Part shown: positions 1 through 5,321 of the stretch, one piece after another
How the letters are laid out: the number at the start of each line of letters is the position of its first letter
Numbering within the stretch: the first letter of the stretch is position 1
Source of the DNA: CAZKRU01 sp964555235
GTDB taxonomy: Bacteria; Verrucomicrobiota; Verrucomicrobiia; Methylacidiphilales; CAMAQI01
Reading direction: 5' to 3'
NCBI GenBank assembly: GCA_964555235.1
Contig: CAZKRU010000108.1
Location: 1-10,207, forward strand
Length of the DNA stretch: 10,207 nucleotides
Program-made: the position numbers and the translations under genes
Notes under the pieces: generated by a model
The model's input: the letters and a program-made list of their open reading frames with translations, nothing else
Told to the model about the DNA's origin: nothing
Database searches by the model: none

Positions 1-30
1 AAAAAACCGCTCTTTCAGAGCGGATTTTTA
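1..30 (-). terminator. Intrinsic terminator of the leftward operon
   Basis: A perfect 7-bp stem CCGCTCT (7-13) / AGAGCGG (17-23) with a TTC loop is flanked by six A residues on the left and ATTTTT on the right. Read on the minus strand the hairpin is followed by TTTTTT, the usual form of a Rho-independent terminator. It lies about 45 nt after the lyase stop codon, which marks the end of the minus-strand operon. The T run on the other side means it could also stop transcription arriving from the left on the plus strand, so it is probably bidirectional. Confidence 0.85.
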
Positions 31-36
31 TGAGGT

Positions 37-70
37 AAATTTTGGAATAGAGGGGTCTATTGCAAAATTT
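37..70 (-). other. Long hairpin between lyase stop and terminator
   Basis: AAATTTTG (37-44) pairs with CAAAATTT (63-70), and AATAGA (46-51) with TCTATT (56-61), separated by one G/G mismatch and closed by a GGGG (CCCC on the minus strand) loop. The result is a stem of 14 pairs plus one mismatch in the 3' untranslated region of the leftward operon. It begins 5 nt past the stop codon and has no U tract of its own. It may protect the 3' end of the mRNA or help the terminator next to it; both roles are inferred. Confidence 0.5.
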
Positions 71-74
71 GGGT

Positions 75-1532
75 TTAAGGAACCAAAGCCGGAATCTCAA
101 CCACTTTAACCCGTTTTCCTGAAACTCCGTTCGGGCGATAATCAAAATCGGGGCCGACAAGGCTCTCGTTCAAAATGATCGGCTCTGGAAATTTATCTTT
201 CCCTGGAGCCACATATCGACCGCGTCCAGAATCAAAAACCCATCCGGGAGTGGTGCCGTAACTCACCCCCATCAGTCCTTTCACTCCGTATTTGTTCTCG
301 TCCGGATGGAAAAACTGATTTCCTTCCCAACGCACTTCAATTCCATTTTCAAGATGAATGACCGCATCGCCCTTCGCATCACTTTGAACTCGATTTCGAA
401 CGAGCTCCACCCCCTTCGGAACCACAGGTGATTTCAACCTCGGGTTTGCGAATCCGAGATTGAAGGGCTGAAAACAATTCACCAAAACATTCCCGATAAT
501 TTTCGCTCCATCCGCCGGCTCATAATCACTCGTGATCCGTTCTGGCTTCCACCCGGACTCTCCTGCCATGACCGTGATGGCTGCGGTAAAACGACTTCCT
601 CCAATATCCTGAAAATAATTATCCCGCACCTGATGCCCCGTTCCGATCACTCGAACCCCTCCACTGGACTCCGCTCCGGGACCCGTAATCCCAAAAAACG
701 CATTCCGCTCCACTAAACATCCATCCCCGTGACGCAAACAGATCTGCCCCTTGTTTTCGCGAAACGTATTGTAGCGATAAACATTGTTTTGCGATTTATT
801 CGAGATTACCTCCGGCTCGCCCTTCTCATCCCCATAGATCGCCCGGAAAAAATAATTTCCTTCCACCACACAACCCATGTTCAAGTTTTGTGTCTTACTA
901 TCCCCGATCCGAATCGTTTCAAAACCGTTTTCCCCAATTTTAGTCCGAGACCCGAAATAATTAAAGCGAATCCGATGCTGCCGCGGCTCCTTCGGCTCTT
1001 CCTCTAAAGCCCTGGTCACAATCACCGGCTTTTCCGATCGTTTCCCCTCGAAACTGCAATAGTCAACCGTATGACGAAACCCCTCCATCGTCACCCATGC
1101 CGCCCCAGGGGCCGCCTTGGTATCAAAATTTCGAAAAAGAGAATTCGTTATACGACAATCACTCGACTCCCGCGAGAAACGAATGGCCCCACTGTCATAA
1201 AGAGGCCCGTCATTTTCGCCATCCCCATCAAATGAAAATCCGCTCAACTCCAGAAATTTTCCTCTCAACACCCATTGCGTCGGTCCTTTGAAAAAAACCT
1301 TTCCCGGATGCGCCGCCACAACCCGAACAGGACTCTCCTTCGTTCCTTCACCTTCAAAGGTTCGATTGACCGCGGAATAAACTCCATCCTCCAACGTCAC
1401 GACATCCCCGGCCTTTAAGACTTTGGGGACTGCCATCAACTCTGAAACATTGCGCACCAAATAAATCTCCGCCTGAAGCGAAAGATTCAATCCCACGAGC
1501 AACCCAATGACACTCTTGATTCGTTTTTCCAT
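75..1532 (-). CDS. Secreted polysaccharide lyase, PL6 family (chondroitinase B / alginate lyase-like)
   Basis: Predicted to cleave a uronic-acid polysaccharide by beta-elimination outside the cytoplasm. The 485-residue product starts with a signal peptide (MEKRIKSVIGLLVGLN..., probable cleavage after LQA near residue 21). The rest looks like a right-handed beta-helix with recurring Asn-rich turns (NYF, NTF, NAF, GNV, GNQ). Residues 238-270 hold the family signature: GEPEVISNKSQNNV followed by LRHGD. Relative to chondroitinase B as I recall it, the metal-binding E-x-E (Glu239, Glu241), the base Lys246 and the acid Arg267 keep the same spacing. Length is close to that of chondroitinase B, about 506 aa. 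I chose the ATG at 1532 because it has GAGGG upstream and gives a clean signal peptide; in-frame TTG (1580) and ATG (1553) starts would only add an implausible extension. It is the last gene of the operon, 44 nt after the esterase. Substrate (alginate, dermatan sulfate or another uronan) cannot be read from sequence alone. Confidence 0.9.
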   Translation of the reverse strand: MEKRIKSVIGLLVGLNLSLQAEIYLVRNVSELMAVPKVLKAGDVVTLEDGVYSAVNRTFEGEGTKESPVRVVAAHPGKVFFKGPTQWVLRGKFLELSGFSFDGDGENDGPLYDSGAIRFSRESSDCRITNSLFRNFDTKAAPGAAWVTMEGFRHTVDYCSFEGKRSEKPVIVTRALEEEPKEPRQHRIRFNYFGSRTKIGENGFETIRIGDSKTQNLNMGCVVEGNYFFRAIYGDEKGEPEVISNKSQNNVYRYNTFRENKGQICLRHGDGCLVERNAFFGITGPGAESSGGVRVIGTGHQVRDNYFQDIGGSRFTAAITVMAGESGWKPERITSDYEPADGAKIIGNVLVNCFQPFNLGFANPRLKSPVVPKGVELVRNRVQSDAKGDAVIHLENGIEVRWEGNQFFHPDENKYGVKGLMGVSYGTTPGWVFDSGRGRYVAPGKDKFPEPIILNESLVGPDFDYRPNGVSGKRVKVVEIPALVP

Positions 1533-1576
1533 ATTGATATTTCGCCCTCTCATGTGTTGAAACGATAGAAAAAAGA

Positions 1577-3088
1577 TCAAGGGGTTGAGCCCGTCCGAAA
1601 CGGTGAGGCCGGCAATCCCTCTTGGTTGTAGAGCGTACAGGTCGGATTATCCTCCCAACCATATCGTACTTCGACGGGACTCGAAACTTGAGGACTGGAA
1701 ACCAGTACGGTCTTCCCCTCAATTGCCGCCTCGGCCGGAACAAATTTATGATCCGCTCCGGCAATCTCAAAGCCTTTGAGCACTCCATCCTTGGCGACCA
1801 ATCCAGCCCCCACTCCGTCAAACGTGATTTTCATTTTCGCACCTTCGACCGTGGAAGATTGATAGAGAGGAGAAGAGCCCTCACCGGTTTTTGAATAAAC
1901 CATTCCCGCCGCTGCCATTGCAAGTCGCTCGCCAACCGGCTTCTTATTCGTCGGATGAAGATCGTTCGGATCACCCAAATCAATCGTCACCGCCATCGCC
2001 GTATTGGGAGAAGCTTTAAGTGTGAGAAGCTGTGCCTCCCGAAGCTCCGGCCAATTCTTTTTAAGAATGTTCGGCAATTGAACAAAGAGAAATGGAAAAT
2101 CCCCTTGCCCCCAAGCCGTTCGCCACGATTGAATCAACGCCGGAAAAAGTTTTTGGTACCGCTTCGCTTCTTTCGCATCGCTCTCCCCCTGATACCAGAT
2201 TACCCCTCGAATTCCAAACGGCTGATGGGGCGTAATCATCCCATAATATCCTCCCGTTGGCGTATCCCGTGATCCCTGCTCCCCTCGTGGCCCCTTCGGC
2301 TCTTTCGGAGGTTTCTGTCCCGCTGCTTTTGCCGCCGCCACTTGCTTTTGAAATTCGTCCAACTTCGGTTGAAACGCCTTCATCGCTTCCGGATAAGCCG
2401 CCACATCCTCGGCCCATTTCTCCAAAATCTTTTTGAAATCCGGGTCTCCCTCCAGCATTGGCTTAGGCACCCAGACTTCAGCCGCCGTCCCCCCCCACGA
2501 ACTGTGTAAAAGACCGACCGGGACTTTCAAATCCTGACGGAGTTTCTTTCCAAAAAAGTACGACACCGCTGAAAACGACTCGACACTCTTCGGAGTGCAC
2601 TCCTCCCATTTGCCTTCCACCTTAAATTGTGGGGAATCCGCAATCGTCCGCTTGCTGTTAAAAAGTCGTAGCTGGGGATCCTGCGCCTGAGGCAATTCCT
2701 GCGCTGCATCCGTCACATTTTTCATAAAAAAAGCCATGTTTGATTGTCCCGAACAGAGCCAGACCTCACCGATCAAAACATCTTCCAACGAAATGGTATT
2801 CTTCCCAGCAATCGACATCGGAAAGGGTCCCCCCGCCGGCATCGAGGCCAATTTCACCAACCATTTTCCCTCCGCATCGGCCGTCGCCTTGACGGTCTGG
2901 CCATTGAACGTCACCGTTACTTCCTCCGCAGGCGCCGCCTTTCCCCAGATCGGAATCGCCATCTCCCGCTGCAAAACCATGTGGGATGAAATCGCCGGAG
3001 GCAAAGTAACCTCTGCAACACCCCGACCGATGAATAATACTCCCCCGCAACCGATGATTGCGAGCAACGCCTTTTGAATCCCTCTCAT
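1577..3088 (-). CDS. Secreted sialate O-acetylesterase-like SGNH esterase
   Basis: A 503-residue exported esterase of the sialate O-acetylesterase (SASA) type, predicted to remove acetyl groups from sugars. The signal peptide is MRGIQKALLAIIGCGG... with likely cleavage after GVA. Residues 30-110 form a beta-rich N-terminal domain (HMVLQREMAIPIWGKA). Next come the catalytic motif CSGQSNM with Ser116, the SSWGGTAAEVW block near 196, GVIWYQGES near 295-303, and DLHP with catalytic His378. A charged, Ala/Lys/Pro-rich insertion (about 230-275) precedes GGYYGMI, and a small beta domain ends the protein. The ATG at 3088 has AGGA 5 nt upstream and lies 10 nt after the previous stop. An in-frame ATG at 3115 would overlap that gene by 17 nt and has GGAG upstream, so it stays possible. 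SASA-like enzymes in polysaccharide loci often act on plant or algal glycans rather than sialic acid, which fits the lyase neighbour. Confidence 0.9.
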   Translation of the reverse strand: MRGIQKALLAIIGCGGVLFIGRGVAEVTLPPAISSHMVLQREMAIPIWGKAAPAEEVTVTFNGQTVKATADAEGKWLVKLASMPAGGPFPMSIAGKNTISLEDVLIGEVWLCSGQSNMAFFMKNVTDAAQELPQAQDPQLRLFNSKRTIADSPQFKVEGKWEECTPKSVESFSAVSYFFGKKLRQDLKVPVGLLHSSWGGTAAEVWVPKPMLEGDPDFKKILEKWAEDVAAYPEAMKAFQPKLDEFQKQVAAAKAAGQKPPKEPKGPRGEQGSRDTPTGGYYGMITPHQPFGIRGVIWYQGESDAKEAKRYQKLFPALIQSWRTAWGQGDFPFLFVQLPNILKKNWPELREAQLLTLKASPNTAMAVTIDLGDPNDLHPTNKKPVGERLAMAAAGMVYSKTGEGSSPLYQSSTVEGAKMKITFDGVGAGLVAKDGVLKGFEIAGADHKFVPAEAAIEGKTVLVSSPQVSSPVEVRYGWEDNPTCTLYNQEGLPASPFRTGSTP

Positions 3089-3098
3089 AATTTTCCTA

Positions 3099-4046
3099 TT
3101 AAGATTTTCCTGCATCAGAACCGCTCCAGCGAGATCTCCCTACCAAATTTCCAAAAACCAACAGAATCGAACCGATCAGCAATCCGACAATTGACGATGG
3201 CTCCGGAACTGCCGTGTAGGTTACCACAAAATTATCAATCGTGGTGGAAGAAATATTCGCGTTGCTCTGATTGATTCCAAACATATCGAACGTATAAACC
3301 GGCGTTGTGTCACTAAACGAAGCGGACTGCGTTGCCGAAACCGTTGCCCCCAGACTATCGATAAAATTTCCAGCATAACTCAGCGACACATTGACGCCGG
3401 ACCCGGTCCGAGTAACGGAAAAATCAGCGGAATATGTATTACCACTCACAAAATCAAGATCCGTTCCACCTGATGTGTAATTAGTCGTAAACGGCGGATT
3501 GACCAAGGAAAAAAGACTCGTCGCCCCGGTCGATCGCTCCCGAGTTTTCATCGTCGATGCGGCAGTCGGCGCAAACGAGGCCGTAATCATATATCCGGCA
3601 TTGTCGGTAAAAGCAACGTGCGACGAGGAGGTGTTATCCGTGCTGATGCGATTCGCCGTTGTCGTCGCATTCCCATCCGCCGCCGTCGCAAAGGAATTAA
3701 AAAGACCCGCACGAAGAAAATCCCCTCCCACGCCAACGGAGGCCGATTCCGTGAAAGCCATCGAAAAAGTAACCCTCAGAGAATCTCCCACCGCAAGTTG
3801 TCGTGGAGCTGTTGTTGTCGTAAAATAAGTCAGTGAAAAATTCGTCCCCGTTCGAACCAAGGCCTGAGAGGCAACCGTTAAGGTGGCGGACGAACTGCTG
3901 GCAAACCAGGCACTTGATGAAGTTAGATTTTGAGTGGAACGCTCCCCGTCACTAAAGTCTTCACTCAACAAAACCACCTGCCCCTGAGCAATCCCCATCC
4001 AAAGAATCCAAAAACCACTAAAAATGGCCAGGAGGTTGTTTTTCAT
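3099..4046 (-). CDS. PEP-CTERM sorting domain protein
   Basis: A 315-residue exported protein, first gene of the operon. It has an N-terminal signal peptide (MKNNLLAIFSGFWILWMGIAQG, cleavage near residue 23). A Ser/Thr/Ala-rich body of beta-strand character (residues 24-279) contains SEDFSDG near the start and TTIDNFVVTYT near the end, a layout common in lectin-like or concanavalin-like PEP-CTERM proteins. The C-terminus is a full sorting signal: VPEPSS (280-285), a hydrophobic segment (about 286-302) and a basic cluster RSR (304-306). In species with the exosortase system this tail directs cleavage and delivery to the cell surface or extracellular matrix. No catalytic motif is visible, so I assign no enzyme activity; glycan binding is a guess from its partners. 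The tail after the Arg cluster (WSGSDAGKS) is somewhat longer than usual. The start has no Shine-Dalgarno sequence; the upstream 40 nt are almost purely A/T. Confidence 0.85.
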   Translation of the reverse strand: MKNNLLAIFSGFWILWMGIAQGQVVLLSEDFSDGERSTQNLTSSSAWFASSSSATLTVASQALVRTGTNFSLTYFTTTTAPRQLAVGDSLRVTFSMAFTESASVGVGGDFLRAGLFNSFATAADGNATTTANRISTDNTSSSHVAFTDNAGYMITASFAPTAASTMKTRERSTGATSLFSLVNPPFTTNYTSGGTDLDFVSGNTYSADFSVTRTGSGVNVSLSYAGNFIDSLGATVSATQSASFSDTTPVYTFDMFGINQSNANISSTTIDNFVVTYTAVPEPSSIVGLLIGSILLVFGNLVGRSRWSGSDAGKS

Positions 4047-4082
4047 AATTATTATTGTTATTGCAATTTTTATTTATTACAA
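4047..4082 (-). promoter_or_regulatory. Possible promoter of the leftward operon, no Shine-Dalgarno
   Basis: On the minus strand the 40 nt before the PEP-CTERM start are A/T-rich with no GGAG-like sequence. A loose match TTGTAA (4082-4077), 16 nt, TAACAA (4060-4055) could be -35 and -10. It would place the mRNA start within a few bases of the ATG, so the transcript would be leaderless or nearly so. The individual boxes are weak and ambiguous in such A/T-rich sequence; the absence of a Shine-Dalgarno site is certain. Confidence 0.3.
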
Positions 4083-4158
4083 GCAATTTGTGTGAAACTT
4101 CCTCTGGGTGGAGCACCGACTCCGGACAGGCTTCTCTCCTGAATTGAATCCGCCAATG

Positions 4159-4301
4159 AGGAATGAGCCTTTCTCTCATTCCTTAACTGTCTGAGACGTC
4201 CTCATCGAATGTTGTCCAATGGGAGTGGACAACATGGAGCCATCCAAAGGATGGACCCGAAGGGCGGAGCTCGACGGGAGTCGAGGCCGTCAACGCGCCC
4301 T
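4159..4301. repeat. Cluster of perfect inverted repeats in the divergent intergenic region
   Basis: The 313-bp gap between the divergent genes holds no credible ORF but four hairpins in a row. (1) AGGAATGAG 4159-4167 / CTCATTCCT 4175-4183, loop 7. (2) ATGTTGTCCA 4209-4218 / TGGACAACAT 4226-4235, loop 7. (3) CCATCC 4240-4245 / GGATGG 4249-4254, loop AAA. (4) AGGGCG 4261-4266 / CGCCCT 4296-4301 enclosing CTCGAC 4270-4275 / GTCGAG 4280-4285. None is followed by a U run, so they are not ordinary terminators. The tight packing and resemblance to the repeat at 8826-9069 suggest a dispersed REP/BIME-like family. The remaining flanks (4086-4158, 4302-4325) show nothing recognisable. Confidence 0.65.
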
Positions 4302-4325
4302 ACCAAGTTTTAAAATAAACGGCTG

Positions 4326-4353
4326 TTGACTTTTTTAATAATTATTATAATTT
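4326..4353 (+). promoter_or_regulatory. Promoter of the alpha/beta hydrolase, probably giving a leaderless mRNA
   Basis: TTGACT (4326-4331) matches the sigma-70 -35 box in five of six positions. It is followed either by TATAAT (4346-4351), a perfect -10 at a short 14-nt spacing, or by TAATTT (4348-4353) at 16 nt. Either choice puts the transcription start at about 4358-4361, on top of the ATG at 4360. No Shine-Dalgarno sequence exists between promoter and start, and an in-frame TAA at 4348 rules out an upstream start. Confidence 0.6.
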
Positions 4354-4359
4354 ATTTTT

Positions 4360-5226
4360 ATGAAATACTTCGCCGTCCTCCTCCTTGCCCTTTCAGGTTT
4401 CACTGGGTTTGCTCAAGAAGCGGAACCCGCCAAGCCCGCCGAAAAGCCGGTTACCCCTCTGACGCTTCCCGGCGCCGAAACTCACCTTTACCGAACAACC
4501 GGAACCGAACCAATGCGACTCCACGTCTTCAAGCCCGAGGGTTGGAAACCGGAAGATCGACGCCCCGCTCTCGTTTTCTTTTTTGGAGGCGGATGGGTCA
4601 AAGGTTCTCCGGAAAAATCGGCCAGTTGGGCCAAAGCAGCCGCCGCAGAAGGCTACGTCGGAATCGCTCCCGATTACCGCTGTAAAGATCGCTTTGATAC
4701 GACTCCTCTCGAATCCGTTGCGGATGGCCGCGCCTCCGTCCGATGGATTCAAGACCATGCCAAAGAGCTCGGCATCGACCCGACCAAAATCGCTGTGGGA
4801 GGAAATTCGGCCGGGGGTCTTCTCGCCCTCTGGACTGCGATCGAAAAATCACCTCCAGGCTCCTCCCCTGACGAAGCCCCCAAGGGAAAACCCGCCGTCG
4901 TCTTTCTAACCGCCGCAGTCTCCGACACCAGCACAGCCACCGGGTATGCCCCTCAACGTTTCGGCGCCAACACGGACGCCCTTTCCGCCGTGCTTCAACT
5001 CGACGCCAAGATGCCTCCCACACTTGTGTTTCATGGCGATGCCGATGCCACCGTTCCCTACAAACAATCGGTCGCCCTTCGCGATAAACTCGTCGCTACC
5101 GGAAACGTCTGCGAACTCGTCACCGTCCCCGGAGGCACCCACAACTTCCAAGGAGATCTCCCCGAGTGGAAAACCAAAACCCGCACGTTGGTCTTCGAAT
5201 TCCTCCGAAAACAGAATCTGAAGTGA
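4360..5226 (+). CDS. Secreted alpha/beta hydrolase (esterase/lipase, dienelactone-hydrolase-like fold)
   Basis: A 288-residue exported serine hydrolase. The signal peptide MKYFAVLLLALSGFTGFAQ is followed by an Ala/Pro/Glu/Lys-rich linker (20-35). The hydrolase domain shows FFFGGGW (73-79) as the oxyanion-hole loop, GIAPDYR (101-107), the nucleophile elbow GGNSAGG with Ser150, HGDADATVP with acid Asp229, and GGTHNF with His261. The triad is complete and the length normal for the BD-FAE/acetyl-esterase type. The oxyanion loop begins with Phe where many relatives have His (HGGGW); I believe this is a recurrent variant in PVC-group homologues. It lies divergent from the polysaccharide-lyase operon, so an esterase acting on acetylated or feruloylated glycans is reasonable, but the substrate cannot be told. 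The start has a strong promoter but no ribosome-binding site. Confidence 0.88.
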   Translation: MKYFAVLLLALSGFTGFAQEAEPAKPAEKPVTPLTLPGAETHLYRTTGTEPMRLHVFKPEGWKPEDRRPALVFFFGGGWVKGSPEKSASWAKAAAAEGYVGIAPDYRCKDRFDTTPLESVADGRASVRWIQDHAKELGIDPTKIAVGGNSAGGLLALWTAIEKSPPGSSPDEAPKGKPAVVFLTAAVSDTSTATGYAPQRFGANTDALSAVLQLDAKMPPTLVFHGDADATVPYKQSVALRDKLVATGNVCELVTVPGGTHNFQGDLPEWKTKTRTLVFEFLRKQNLK

Positions 5227-5230
5227 GATA

Positions 5231-5242
5231 GGGGTTTTCCCC
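5231..5242 (+). terminator. Short GGGG-TTTT-CCCC hairpin after the hydrolase
   Basis: Immediately after the hydrolase stop codon, GGGG (5231-5234) and CCCC (5239-5242) enclose a TTTT loop. The stem is only four G:C pairs and is followed by a C/T-rich stretch, not a U run. It may slow or end transcription before the autotransporter promoter, but it is a weak candidate. Confidence 0.25.
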
Positions 5243-5257
5243 TCCCCTCTCAGGATC

Positions 5258-5286
5258 TCGACATTACGTAAAAAGTGGTCTATTTT
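5258..5286 (+). promoter_or_regulatory. Sigma-70-like promoter of the first autotransporter
   Basis: TCGACA (5258-5263, five of six matches to TTGACA), an exact 17-nt spacer, then TATTTT (5281-5286). The start of transcription should be near 5293. The call is much strengthened by the paralogous gene at 9242, which has CTCGACA at the same distance from its start codon and also AAAAG in the same place in the spacer. Confidence 0.65.
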
Positions 5287-5292
5287 ATAGAC
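5278..5292. promoter_or_regulatory. Palindrome GTCTAT-TTT-ATAGAC covering the -10 box
   Basis: A perfect 6-bp inverted repeat (5278-5283 / 5287-5292) with a TTT centre contains the whole putative -10 element. The position and symmetry fit an operator for a dimeric repressor. The second autotransporter does not share it, so any control through this site would be specific to the first gene. No regulator gene is in the window. Confidence 0.4.
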
Positions 5293-5295
5293 GTG

Positions 5296-5312
5296 CCTCC
5301 CCCAATGGGAGG
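5296..5312 (+). promoter_or_regulatory. Ribosome-binding site inside a 5' UTR hairpin
   Basis: GGGAGG (5307-5312), 9 nt before the GTG at 5322, is the Shine-Dalgarno sequence and fixes that start. CCTCCC (5296-5301) is its exact complement with a five-base loop, so the predicted mRNA would begin almost at a six-pair G:C-rich hairpin that buries the site. An ATG at 5315 is in another frame and only 2 nt from the Shine-Dalgarno, too close to be used. Confidence 0.55.
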
Positions 5313-5321
5313 TCATGAGCT

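Noticed and set aside
1533..1580. N-terminal extension of the lyase from a TTG at 1580 or an ATG at 1553
   Set aside because: The extension would precede a complete signal peptide, lacks a Shine-Dalgarno site and overlaps the esterase stop codon; the ATG at 1532 is better.
2061..3077. Several long open frames in other registers across the esterase gene
   Set aside because: They are shadows of a gene with clear catalytic motifs and show no independent start signals or domain features.
4159..4301. A riboswitch or tandem terminators in the divergent region
   Set aside because: No known aptamer pattern is recognised, none of the hairpins is followed by a U run, and both predicted transcription starts lie outside the cluster.
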